This document shows, one piece after another, positions 1 through 11,700 of a stretch of 64,000 nucleotides of DNA. Numbering within the stretch: position 1 is the first letter of the stretch; each line of letters opens with the position of its first letter. The translations under genes and the position numbers were made by a program. The notes under the pieces were generated by a model. The model saw only the letters and a program-made list of their open reading frames with translations. It searched no databases and was not told where the DNA came from. Origin of the DNA: Streblospio benedicti (taxonomy: Eukaryota; Annelida; Polychaeta; Spionida; Spionidae); contig CM032666.1 of the NCBI GenBank assembly GCA_019095985.1, positions 6,409,282 to 6,473,281 on the forward strand, in the 5' to 3' direction.

Positions 1-1485
1 ATAAAAACATTCTTTCTATATATCTACACATGGGAATCTTAATTCCCAGCTACAATGTAGTTTGTTTGGAAAAGTAAAATGATTGAAATTGTTGGAAAAT
101 ATATTTTACATGCTCATACACAATCATTTGACGTGCATGTAGATATTACAGTTTACTAATATGGAATTGAAATTGAAGTTATAGAAATTGGAAGTGCAAT
201 TAAATTCTATGGATTTGGCATTTAATTGAAGGGTGTGAAATTGGAATTGGAAACGAATTGATCAAACAGAATTAACTACATGTGTGAAATAGTAACTGAT
301 AATGATTTCTATCCATATAAATAATGTAAAATACAATTGGAAAATTGTTTTTCAAAGATGAATCAAAACTTTTTATTATGAGACCTAATGTGGCATCCTT
401 GATCACTCATTTTGAATTGACAATGTGGCAGAAATGACCACACCCATTTTGCCGTAGCAAGGTAACATCTATCAAATATTATAGATAGATGTGTAGCTAG
501 AAACCCTGAATTGGTGAAGATGGACTACACCTGAAGGCCACTAATTCTATAGACTGTTCCCAATGAGTGATCTTTAATCCTACACTAGTGTCACTTTTCC
601 ATAAAATGTTGAAAGCGGATTTAAAATGACTTATTGGAATGCACTTTATTTCTCAGTTACAAAAATTGAATCACGTCAGTGCAGCCTCATGCATCACAAA
701 AGGTATATAAAGTTTGAAAAATATCAGTCTATTGCAGTTTATCCAGAGACATACAGTTATAGACATATAGAAACGGAACAAACACAACAGCGTGCGTTGT
801 AGGAGAAGCGACGCTATCAACAATTAATTTATCTCTATCAATGTGCTAATGAGAAATACATAATCGTCATGATTCTTCAATAGTCAATCTAATTACGTCA
901 CTTATGAAGCCAACTGTTTGATGATTCAGATTGGTATCGTCTCACAACCTTTTCAAAGGGTTGACAAAGAACCATGTCATCCTTTGATTCTTTTGAATAT
1001 TTGAGGAATTTTTGTAAAACGTATGTAAAATCAATGTATGTCTTTATAAGCCACCGGTGAGGGTAGCCTGGCATGAAGCTCACTGTGTTGTGTACAGTTA
1101 CACCATATAGTGATTTGCACTTGGATGAGGATCATGCTTCGCTCGCTGCTGCTGCTGGTCTTTGTGACCAACCACTTTGTGGACCCATTTAAGCCCCTTT
1201 CACAATTGCGTTGCCAGCAGTTAGCCACCACTTGGGATCACGTTCGCATACGTTGCACCAGCACTTGAAAATAGAAAACATATACTCCATAATAATTAGT
1301 ACTGTATTTAGTGAAACAAATTCAAAAGTCAACTATATTCCTGATAAGGCATCAAGAGATCTACCCACTCCCTCCCTGCAGTTCAATGGTGACCAGATAG
1401 GCTTTTCTATGAAGGAAACACACCTAGGAATCTCCAGGACAGCCGATGGTAAAACAGATGCATCAGCTAATGGGTGCCGCATGTG
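1..1485. other. No gene recognised; AT-rich intergenic sequence
   Basis: Short open frames occur on both strands, but none has coding character, splice signals or a recognisable motif. There is AT-rich filler with GAATTG-type low complexity near 150-260. No RNA gene was seen. Confidence 0.5.
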
Positions 1486-1486
1486 T

Positions 1487-1839
1487 GCTTCCTTTGCCGA
1501 GTGGTTAGGGAGTTGGACTCGTGACCAGACGGTCGTGGGTTCGATTCCCAGTCGGGTCTGGTGGTGGGTGGTGAGCAAACTCATCCCTAAACTGTTGCGC
1601 ACTGCTTTGTGACACCTACACGTTAATTAGGTACAGGTCATTGGGTTGAAAGAGTGCGTGAGTGATTGTGTGAGTGATTACCATTGTGCGCTGAATGTGC
1701 TGCCGGTGCATGCATGCGAGAGCTGATGAAATGATGATCAGTAAGTGTGCCAATGACCTGGTGTAAATTGTAAAGTCGTGAGATCAAAACTTGGACCAAG
1801 ACTATAAACCAGACATTTACATTTACATTTACATTTATT
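1487..1839 (+). mobile_element. tRNA-derived SINE with (ACATTT)n tail
   Basis: A tRNA-like head carries an A-box-like TTTGCCGAGTGG (about 1493-1504) and a perfect B box GGTTCGATTCC (1538-1548), the internal RNA polymerase III promoter of tRNA-derived SINEs. A tRNA-unrelated body of roughly 260 bp follows. It ends in three to four copies of ACATTT (1813-1839), the type of short tandem tail copied from a partner LINE. It is not a functional tRNA gene: the 3' half of the cloverleaf runs straight into SINE body. The family name is not known to me. The left boundary is approximate. Confidence 0.72.
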
Positions 1840-1842
1840 AAG

Positions 1843-1948
1843 AGGGGCAAACGGGACATCACCAGCAGTTTCGAAGTCACTAGTGAAGATCTATGTTTCC
1901 CCCGCACTGCTGTATGGACTGGAGTCCGTTGTGTTTGGCGCTAGCATA
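1843..1948 (+). mobile_element. Short fragment of a LINE reverse-transcriptase ORF
   Basis: One frame reads a stretch with the core SPALLYGLE (around 1893-1920). It resembles the thumb-region motif (P)RLLYGLE that is common in LINE ORF2 proteins of invertebrates. Only about 35 codons remain and the frame closes near 1945. The fragment directly abuts the SINE tail, so the SINE may have inserted into an older LINE copy. The identification rests on a short motif. Confidence 0.4.
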
Positions 1949-1949
1949 T

Positions 1950-4400
1950 AATATATAGAATATATAATATATACTCAAAATTCATAAAATAGTCAATAAT
2001 CAAAATAAAAGATTTTGAAAATATAAAGTAGCACACAAAACTTAACAAAATATGAAGATGAGATGCCTAGGGTGGTAATATTACTTTTCATATTTGAACA
2101 AAATGTTCAGCGTGCACCAACCAGTATTGATAGTAAAGGAAATTTGGATTCAGTGCTTTGATATTCTAATTATGAATATTGGTTAAATCCAAAGTGCTTT
2201 CAAGGTTCTATAAGGATATAGTTGTGTGGTTAATTGCATTAGTCAAGACCAAGAGTTTTAGCCACGATTTTGAAAGAAGAACATCACAAAATTTCTGTAA
2301 CAAAGTATTTATCTTTAAGATTAAAAAGGACTACTTCTACTAAAAAGATTACATTTACATCTTTATCACTGTTTATGCACTTAAGGAGTACACCTATACA
2401 CTTAAGGACTATTTCTAAAAAGGTTGCATTTACATCTTTATGTAAACGTAAGCATAAAATATAATAGTTTTATTCTTTGAACTTCATAAGAACATTCTTC
2501 TTTACAAGCCAAAAACCATCTGATTTAAAATACATTATCATAACTTCAATTCTTTACAACAGTACCATACTAATCTTATATACAACACAATATGAATGAA
2601 AACCAAGTACAAATATGAAACATATGATTATGGTTTGCGAACTGTAGTCATGCATGCACGTCTTGTTAGGAGAAAATATAGAACTATTGCATAAAAAGAC
2701 GGAGTATAAACAAGGTGAAATATTGAATGAAAGTGTACACATTGGCAGAAAGAGGCTAACAATGTGTCTAATCAAAATCCTAAACAAATATAAATACATT
2801 AGCTGAACTATGATAAATGAACATGAAGAATGAAAAAATGATATGAACCCACAGGGTTACATTTATACATCAGGTCCTTGGCATTAGAACATAGGCATGT
2901 GTATGGTATAGGATTCCCCACAGTAAACTGTCACAACTCTTGCTTCTGTCGACTAGAAGTCGCTGAAACTGTGAGAGTCTTTGGCCATAGGCTGATCCAG
3001 GGTGTGTGCAAGAGGTCGCCCCCCCCACTCCCACTTCCCTATTAAGTACGTCGTTTTCATGGGCTTTTCGGCAAGTTCGCCATCGATCGTGCGTATGAAA
3101 TGCATGAAATCGCTTAGGTGCGCCCCCCCCCCCCCCAACCCCACCGCCGCTATAAAACCTGGATCTCTCATTGTTAGAGCACAAGTTTTGTTGTTGTTTT
3201 TGCTAACTGTAAAAACTGTTAAACGCCGTACATCGATTAGAAGGTTCCATCGCTATCTGTCGCCAAACTCCTGTCCATATCTATTCAAATTCAATGGTGT
3301 ATTAAATATATGTGATGTATGTATGTCTACGTGTTATTATTGGCATGTGTGTTTTGATTGTTCAGGAAAAATATAAGGTAAAGTTTACATTCGAAAACGA
3401 GAATCACGGTACTTACAACAGTGTCCCTGCCGGGGGGGGGGGGTGATTAAAGTTCAAAAGAATAGAATTATGTGCATGGAATTAAAAACAGAGGCGAGAG
3501 AAGAAAACAGCAGACTCACTAACACATGCCACTAATTCTAAATGTATGCATAGTGAATATAATATTGATATAAGACTATATTTGGACACAACAAACAATA
3601 GGATATCGGAGCAAGCGAGTGGCACTACCAGAGCATTCCCCATGAGCTACAAACCCATATATTACTAGTGTACGTCACCGAATATCCAAAGGGTCCACCA
3701 GGGAGGGGTCACGGGGTAACCAGGTAAAATCCCTTAATATAATTTTTCCTTGTTAATATGGATTTAACATCCGAAATAAAAAATCCTTATCCTTATCCTT
3801 ATCCTTAACCGACACGAGGCTTTCGCTCTTTTCTCAACAGCTTCATTGGGCCGACTGCAAAATGTAATGTAAATGAACATAAAAATCCCAAGCGCATTCC
3901 AACAGCCATAGGGGAGCATATAAGAAACTTTGGGACACGAGATCACCCACTCTCCTGCGTCCATACAGAGCTCTGTTCCTGTTGGTCCCTAATTTCAATG
4001 AGAGCCGGTGCGCGCACCAATCTCGAGAAATCTCTGGGTACGAGATTTGGGGGTCACCCTGAAGGATTTCATGGTGGTGCAAATTCATGTTATGAATCCA
4101 GTAAAAGCTACAGTTTTTATGCAGATTTTTAAAACATATGAAGTATATCTCATTGAACCTCTACCAGGCAGTAGCAGATTTTGTGTTTTTGTGTGTGTGT
4201 GTGGGGGGGGCTTTTTTCGGCCTGTATGCTCCCGTTATGGATTAGTGAGTTGTTGAACTGGATCAACATTTTGCTTTTCTGGTTCGTCCAGAGGGCTAAT
4301 TTGCCTGTCGTTAGGTCTTTCTGGTTTGCTGACAATTTTCATGAAGACCCCGAAAGTTTTATCTACAACACATGCACATGATGTAATAAATAATGAATTT
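1950..4400. other. No gene recognised
   Basis: The stretch contains AT-rich DNA, homopolymer tracts (C runs near 3020 and 3123, a G run near 3431, a GT/G tract near 4190) and a (CCTTAT)n microsatellite at about 3782-3808. The open frames of 60-120 codons overlap these low-complexity tracts and show no domain. Confidence 0.45.
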
Positions 4401-4433
4401 TGCCATTGTTGGTTGTGTCTCTGAAGAAGAAAC

Positions 4434-4772
4434 ATGATAACAATGGCAGCCGTTGCACTTAATCTTGTTGCAGCCCAACAGCATAGCCAGGGGGAGGAAA
4501 GAAGAGAAAGAAAACTACACGAGGCTGAAGAAGAGGACGATGGCTACCCTTCAGTGGGCCCTGAATCATCATCAGTCGACCATTGGCATCTAGCTACGTC
4601 ATGCTTCATCTGTCTCTGGCCATTTCCCATCATATACTGCATTTTTTCGGGAGGCTACGGCGCTGTCATTGTTGTCAGGACCTGTCTCATCGTCTGTGAC
4701 GTCTTGCAGGACCAGATGACTTTGGCCTGCTTCGTCTTCAGACTGTTACATAAGGGACGGTGCAATATTTAA
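4434..4772 (+). other. Unassigned 112-codon open frame, doubtful
   Basis: The frame starts with an acidic, charged N-terminal half (EERRERKLHEAEEEDDG) followed by hydrophobic residues. It could be an exon or transposon remnant, but no domain, splice signals or second copy support it. The downstream 300 bp are degenerate A-rich and GTCCC-containing repeats. I would not treat it as a gene without transcript evidence. Confidence 0.12.
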
Positions 4773-5163
4773 CAGGCGGGGGGACCGGTGCGTATCGAAA
4801 AACTTGTCCGAAAAAAGGTCTTGTCCCCTGCTGATGTGATGAAAAAAAACTGATGTCCCATGACCTTTATTCATAAAAAAGTCCGCGTCCCCTCTCATGA
4901 ATATTTGCGTGAGTAATTTGTACCGATTCGCTCACGTTGAGGTGGGATTTCAACAGCTGAAAAAAAAGTACATGTCCCATGCCCAACGAGAATAAAAAAT
5001 CATCTGGTCCCCCTACTTTGCACCTTGAAAAAAGTACCTGTCCCATTACCAAATGCACCGGTCCCCCTTCCTGGTAAATATTGATCCATTTCAGCCAATC
5101 CACCCAGAAATGACAAATCGGGCGTGTTTGGGAGGATCTGGAGCTAGGATCGGCCATGTGAAA

Positions 5164-5165
5164 TG

Positions 5166-5195
<30 letters not shown>
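5164..5195. repeat. Poly(T) tract
   Basis: An uninterrupted run of about 30 T residues. It could be the poly(A) tail of a minus-strand retroposed sequence, but no retrogene or SINE head is recognisable to its right. It inflates a spurious lysine-rich open frame on the minus strand. Confidence 0.7.
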
Positions 5196-5196
<1 letters not shown>

Positions 5197-5548
5197 TTTG
5201 CGTCTGATTGTTAAGCTAAAACATATTAGTGAAGCTCGTTCAATTATCTTTAATTCGATACTAGATCGGGAGCACCTTACGGTAAAAAGTCTCGCGACAC
5301 CCCATGATTTTTGTGGTCGGGTATAGCGGTCTCGAAATATTCTTTGATGTACTAACTTCATTATCCTTACCTTTTGTCTGTCGTGAAGGAATTCTACTTA
5401 TTATTCAGGTCTAAATAATAAATCTCCTATTAATATAAAAACAGGCATGGGAAACGGATATATCTGTATGGGGACGAAAAGTATTTTATGTTTGACCAGT
5501 TCATTTTTCTTATGTGATATACAGCAGTGGGTCGCAGGAGTCATTTCT

Positions 5549-6102
5549 TTCTTTTCACACTCCCTCTACCATCACAGACCCACAAAATCTTTTTGTTTAA
5601 ATGCAACATGCTTTTGAAAGTAATTATGTAACAATCTAATATATCAGTTCAATATTCAATTACATTAAGATATTAGCTACTTTTCTTCCAAAACGTTAAT
5701 GTAAACTACAAACTTAAAGATATTTTATGATCGATTTCGAATACCACATGACTGGTTCCTTTTTAAAATTAACAACATATAAATTAAAAACTTATACAAC
5801 AACAATAAGATTATCAATTTGGTATCCAATTAGTAATCTTATTAGAGTTGTTTTATTTTGTTGTATGTTGTCTAATATTGAACAGGAATCCGTGGTGATC
5901 GAAATCGACCATAAATCATATTTAAAATTTGTAGTGTAGATTATCTTTTGGAAGAAAAACAGGTAAGTAATATCTCTAAGTAATTGGATGTTGAAATGAT
6001 ATATTAGATAGTTACATTATTACTTTCAAAACCATATTGCATTTTAATAAAAGATTTTGATGGTCCGTGGTGGTAGAGGAAGGGTAAAAAGAAAGAAAAG
6101 AT
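5549..6102. mobile_element. Foldback/MITE-like element with ~200-bp inverted arms
   Basis: The left arm (about 5549-5760) and right arm (about 5885-6102) are diverged reverse complements. Shared landmarks include TTTTCTTCCAAAA with GGAAGAAAAACAG, TGATCGATTTCGA with TCGAAATCGACCA, and the outer CCCTCTACCA with TGGTAGAGG. The centre has no coding capacity. This is the structure of a non-autonomous foldback or MITE. No clean target duplication was identified. Confidence 0.6.
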
Positions 6103-6318
6103 TAATGTACTCATTGGTATATGTTGTACAAATGTACACTAGATTTATTTACCTGTATATTTCAAAGACGCCATTAAAGTGCTGACCATTTATTTTCACC
6201 AGCCGATACTTAAACTATTATAGGCTATTTTTCAACAAAGTGTAAAGCGAGAATCTATTTAAATGCTTTACGAACCGTCTATATAGTGTACTGTTTACAA
6301 AGACATTGTATTTATCAG

Positions 6319-6966
6319 ATCATGGAGATTATTTAACAACAAGTATCACTAATTTTGTGCTAAATCCATTTAAACTTGCTATAATTGTCTTAATATTTTC
6401 TGACATTTTCAATGTCCATCGTCTGAGACTTTTCTGTCACCAGGTGGCAGCACATGACAGAAGTGGAAGTCAGTCAGTGTTTGTTGTTGGGGGGTGGTCG
6501 AGGGCGCGCGGTGGTTTGGGGCTGCCCTAGGTCTCAGAAGGTTGTCGTAGGCGTGAGATAACTGGTATGCTCCTTCATATCTGTTCATGTTCTCCTCAGT
6601 CTTTCGGATTGTTATGGACTCTAGGATTTGTCTGTCCAGTAGGTTTGACTCATTGCACACAACTTTAGCACTATCCCAATCTGGTACATGGTTGAGGTTT
6701 TTCATATGGTCATTTATGGCTGATTGGTGAACTTTTGTGGTGCTGAGGCGAGTGGCTCTGGTGCGCACATTTTTATGGTCATGTGTCTCCACATTGTCAC
6801 GTGCTGCCACCTGGTGACAGAAAAGTCTTAGACGATGGACATTGAAAATGTCCGAAAATATTAAGACAATTATAGTAAGTTTAAATGGATTTAGCACAAA
6901 ATTAGTGATACTTGTTGATATGAAAAAGAAATCCAATGAATCTCTTTACAAATCATGGAGATTATT
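6319..6966 (-). mobile_element. Penelope-like element (PLE) copy, 5'-truncated, with inverted flank
   Basis: On the minus strand the central part encodes the C-terminal end of a Penelope-type protein. Motifs there include HMKNLNHVPDW, CNESN...RQILESI, IRKTEENMNR and EGAYQLSHAYD, the pattern that follows the GIY-YIG endonuclease in this family. About 130 bp of the terminal segment also occurs in inverted orientation on the other side (arms about 6334-6465 and 6794-6925), a configuration known for PLE insertions. The copy is bounded by a 15-bp direct repeat ATCATGGAGATTATT (6319-6333 and 6952-6966), interpreted as the target-site duplication. The reverse-transcriptase domain is absent, so it is a dead 5'-truncated copy. 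Confidence 0.75.
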
Positions 6967-7128
6967 GATTATGGAGATCACCCCCAGGGGAGTAATTATC
7001 CGTGGGGGGCTATGTCTAGTGATTCTGAAGACGAGTCCGATGAGAGTGACACTTTTCATACCAGCGCACCCCCACCCCCACCACCTGGATCTGCCTATGC
7101 TGCACACCATCACCCGCGACACTCGTAG
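6955..7128 (+). CDS. Small acidic and proline-rich ORF next to the PLE insertion
   Basis: The open frame is 57 codons from an ATG inside the PLE target duplication to a TAG. An acidic serine patch (SSDSEDESDESD, residues about 23-34) precedes six prolines and a histidine-rich end. This composition is unlike chance AT-rich frames in the window and looks like a disordered exon. The left target duplication is preceded by TTTATCAG, a plausible splice acceptor, so the pre-insertion sequence may have been an exon cut from its acceptor by the PLE. The function is not recognisable. It might belong to the host gene downstream or be a gene remnant. Confidence 0.35.
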   Translation: MEIIDYGDHPQGSNYPWGAMSSDSEDESDESDTFHTSAPPPPPPGSAYAAHHHPRHS

Positions 7129-7199
7129 TGGAGCAAAACTTCCAGTGGCACAACCTCTTAGCTATCTACTCACGGTGCGTGAAACACAATGCAATCATA

Positions 7200-7740
7200 T
7201 CATGTTAACCACATCAGCACTGCACTGTCCTGATGAGAATCACAGCGACTTCACATTATTACGGTCTCTATTGTTTAGCATATTAGGGAACGATCACAAA
7301 TAACGATACCGGGTGGTCGTCCATTTTTGGGGGGTCGAAGAAAAAGTTAACCGACCCCGCCCCCCCCACACACCCGCTAAAGAAAAAGTCCTTTTTATAT
7401 TCATTGCATAACTAACAGAAAATATTTGAAAAAAATATACCATAGCGTGATAAAAAGTTCAGCGACCTAATAACCTAGCAGGATTTGGTATCGGGGTTGG
7501 ACTGGCATAGTAACTTGACTATGCAGGGGCCCATGGCTCTGTTCTATCATACTAAATCCACACTTGCTGATCGCTGTTTGCAAGTAACAGCTAGCTAGAT
7601 ACTACTTAATGTAGTCAATGCTCGCTACAAGGTGCGAACTGACACTCGCGGCTCACATGTCGTCGCCCGAATTCGATAGTTATGTGTTGGTAGCCTCAGT
7701 GCAACGGCAATGTGGGTACTATAGCGCTATGCCCTGATGA
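7200..7740. other. No gene recognised upstream of the host gene
   Basis: Intergenic sequence with a G/C homopolymer patch near 7320-7375. No domain-bearing frame is seen. Confidence 0.4.
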
Positions 7741-7757
7741 TCGTCAAATCCAGTACC

Positions 7758-7814
7758 GGCCATATAAAAAGGGAGGCTTAGTTGAAAACGTGGTCGGGTG
7801 AAATAGTAAATCAT
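7758..7814 (+). promoter_or_regulatory. Possible TATA-box promoter and non-coding first exon
   Basis: TATAAAAA at 7763-7770 is followed about 25-30 bp later by a short stretch that ends at a good splice donor (GTGAGT at 7815). The next good acceptor on this strand (TTTGCTTTACAG, ending 8742) leads into the first coding exon of the host gene. A start near 7795 would therefore give a short untranslated exon and an intron of about 930 bp. This is inferred from signals only. Confidence 0.35.
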
Positions 7815-8790
7815 GTGAGTAGTCGCATGTTTTTTTTATTAAACAATTTACTTCAGTTTAGTTCCATTGTTTTTAAATGTTTTAAAATTATTATTTCTCC
7901 TAACTTGCATTGTTGTTTTATTGTCTTTGATAGTGCCAGGTATGCACATGTACTTGTAAAAAATGTTCAGCAGTTTCATGCTGTAAATTGTGCATAATTA
8001 TATTAACGCAGCATTATTGTGTTAATAACTATAGGCCCAATATAGTAATTGCCTGCAACTTCTGCAATACATTTTCAAACATTATGCAAAGAATAAATGT
8101 TTGGCTGGCTTGTACATGTACTTCTATTAATTTATTCTCATTTTGTTGAATTAGTTACATGTGTTTGCGAGCTTTAATATTTGAGCTGCGGCAGGTCATC
8201 TCACACTTCTTTAATCTATATCAAGACAATGACAATGCTTTATATCTGCTTTACTAATACTATACAAAGAGTCCTAAATGTTTTCAAAATACCCAATGTT
8301 CTAAAGTTTTAAAAGTTTTGACAGTGAAATGTCCTCTTCAGAAACCAAATTATTTACAAACTATTTGACATATATATGGACAATTATAAGAATGAAGCTT
8401 TGATTGCAATATAGCTTTGATTACATATTATTGAAATACAGTTAATATGCACATTTATTAAAAATATGTTTACGTCAGAGTGTTGGATATAATGCCAAAT
8501 GGTGTGTTCGCATGCTATTTTCAAACTTGAAACATTTGGTAAATTCACTTGAATGGGTATTCCCAGTCGTATTTGCCAGTCGTGAACTCTGAGCTTTTTT
8601 AGTAGACCGAGCTTCTGACTGGGAAATATTGTGATTTATGACTGTGAATGTAGGAAGCACACAAATGCAGCATAAATAATTATGTAGAAAATGAAAAGTT
8701 TAAAATTAATAATATATTGACACATTTTCGTTTGCTTTACAGACATTTACGCTATCGTGCTTTACGCTCCCACGCTTTTACGCTCCCACA

Positions 8791-11700
8791 ATGTTTACAC
8801 GTCTACACGCTCGGCTTCAGCAAGCTCCAGAAGACGGTCTTCAAGAGTACGAGGACCGCTTAGTGAGTATCTGAATTAAATTTTATACAGCAGGCGTGAT
8901 GAATCAGTGGGATACACGGTAGTTTGACAGCCCTATCGAAATTGATCCACGCACACTGTGTTAAAAAACAACGCAATAGAATACATATGTATATGAAAAT
9001 ACAAAACCGCCATGGTGAATCATTACGAACATTATTCCAATGGCAAGAAGTACCATTTTTTAAAACAAAGATGAAATTTTGCAGCCAAAAAAGCGAGGAG
9101 GCGAATTTTTGATTTTATAAGTGTGTGTGTGTGTGTGTGTGTGTGGGGTGGGGGGGGGGGGGCGTTGTCTTCACAAATCGTATATAATATAGAAGTATTT
9201 CATTATATCCTATGATCTACTAGTATATTTTAACCAAATCGCTGTCCAGTCAGTACTAGACATAATAAACTTGTAAAATATTTTAGCAAAAAAAGCGAGG
9301 AGGCGAAGTCTAAAAGCTAGGAGGCAGAGGAGGAATAAAATAAGATTTGCGCCAGAGGATCCTATAGTATAATTTTAGTTTATAAACATCAAATATCTAT
9401 ACCGTCTATTCACCACATAAAGGCCCCGGGCCTAACATCGAACATGGGCTTAAGGTTCGCATATGGGCCCATGGGCCTTAACTGAACTTAATTTCTATTT
9501 CCACCAACAAAGCTGATTTTATTTTGGCACGGTAAATTCATCGACAGTAACTTTCCTGGGTGTATGTCATTACATACGGTTTAATTTGAAAGAAAGTTCC
9601 ATCATGTGTGTTGATCTTCTTTCATATTACAGCAAAGTTATGCACATTTTGCCATAATTGTGGGTGGCAAATCGATTAAACATTGCATTCTCAAAGACCA
9701 CAATGTATAATCCATTAGTAATGTTATTCAACCAATATATTATGAATGCTTGCCAGAAAATAAAAATAACTTACTTATTTTGATGTGAAAAAAATACAGA
9801 AGCACGTTTCTGTGTCAATGCGCATGCTCAGTAAATCTAGTTACAAATGTCCCCTCAGTGTTTTGAAACAAAAGTGCGCATCCATAGTAAGTGCATCTTC
9901 TTGTGTAACGTTGTCGCGCCTGCTACAGCGGCTTCGAAATGCGGACAGGTAAAAGATGAAAAGATGCTTCTTCCCCGTCTGATTTAAGATTGAAATAAAA
10001 AATAGAGAATACTAAGATATTATTTATAAGATAGACATAACACCAACGACTACTAAGTTTGTTAACGTGCACCCGGTAAATCTCCCAAGTCACTCATCAT
10101 CGCCCACATAGATCTAGGTAAATATACCGTGATTGGGGATATGTTAGCTCTCCATTTCTAAATAATGCAATGCTTATTCATTGCCAAATTGGCAGTAGGC
10201 TTAATGGTCTAATGTGCTGACAGCAAGTTCAGAACGATACATTTTCAATCATAACTAAAAAATGGTAATGAATATCATAATAAAAATTATAGGAATAAAA
10301 CGCTGTTTTTTTGTCAGATCTACAGTACGGATATCGAAAGAAGTATACAGAAGAAAGATTTCGAGAATTACACTACGATTTTTTACGTTTTTTTTCCTAT
10401 TTCTTCTCATTGTTGCGACTATTACGAACGTAAAAAGGTTCTGTAGCTTCCGCAAATTACGGCTTTCTTCATAACTCTCCCAAAGTTTATTCCGATTGAT
10501 CCCCTTATATTACGCACTTTACGGAGGTTCCCGTAATTAAAAGAATATTTCTAAAAGTTCAAATTCACACCGACATTTTGACAGATTTTCATTTCAATTG
10601 GGTGTCTGTGGCTTTCACACGTCCGGCGCTATCGGTGTGGCGGAAATAAACGAGAATGGTCGAACAAATCTGACTATTTATGAGCGAAAGGTAGGCGCCA
10701 TTGTGCGAAGTGTAAGAATTTATTCTGATTACTACGTTTTTTCTGTTTATTTTGATAATCGTAAGTATCGTAGTTTCTGTGACTGAGCAGTTCCAAGAAA
10801 ATCGTAATAGCCGTAACTTTGTTACGAATTGTTTCAAATTATTACGTTTTCTTACGCCGGTTCCTCTAATTTTGCTTACGATTCTGTATCCTTCTTCCGA
10901 TATCAGTACTGTACATTGCAATTTTTATTATTCTGATTGGTTTACATATTAGTGAACACCTACATGAAAATGGCATTTTTCCAGTGTCTGTGAGAGACAG
11001 TCAGACATTTTGAACAAGTCAAAATTGGGGATTAAGTACCATGATTGGAACAGCATGCATTATAACGAGGTCGCATTGTGTAAAGCTCATACAGAATGGC
11101 GTATCATTTATAACAAGATTGCTGCCTGTAAGATTTGTTTTGAATAAAATATAGTATTCAAGAATTTTCACTTTGGGTGTATTCTCGCTGCAAATTAACA
11201 CAAATATATATTTTCAAACGTTGATTCAAGTTCCTGTCCAAGGTTTATATCAATGTTCATTCTAAATCATTGATGGAAACAGGTGAACTGTGTCGGAGCT
11301 TTTAATATCGCCGAAAGGTACAATGTACATGTACGCATAAAAGTACAGAATTTCTTTAGGTAAATTATTTTATTTACAAGTTTTTTTGTCACTAGTGGTG
11401 GTTCAGGATTGACAAAAAACGGCACTTTTTGATACTTTTGAAAATTAAAAAAATTCTCACTTATGAGCCCAAGGGCTTATATTCAAAGGATAAGCCCATC
11501 TTCGATGTTAGGCCCAGTGGCCCAAGCGTTAAATGAAAGAATTTTAGACATTGTGTTATCATGAGCTCTTCATAAATGTAAATATAGAAGGAATATCTTT
11601 GTAATTCCCATGAAATATCCAACAGTATTTAAATAGAATTTTGCAACACAAGAAAATGAAGAAAATAAGCAATATCTCCATCAAATTAGAAACTTCAGTC

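Noticed and set aside
1500-1572. Possible functional tRNA gene
   Set aside because: A and B boxes are present but no complete cloverleaf forms, and the sequence runs into a SINE body and tail.
4867-5361. 164-codon minus-strand frame
   Set aside because: It contains a lysine run made by a poly(T) tract and has no domain.
10255-10952. Several 60-110 codon frames on both strands
   Set aside because: They lie inside the AT-rich core of a MITE with inverted ends.
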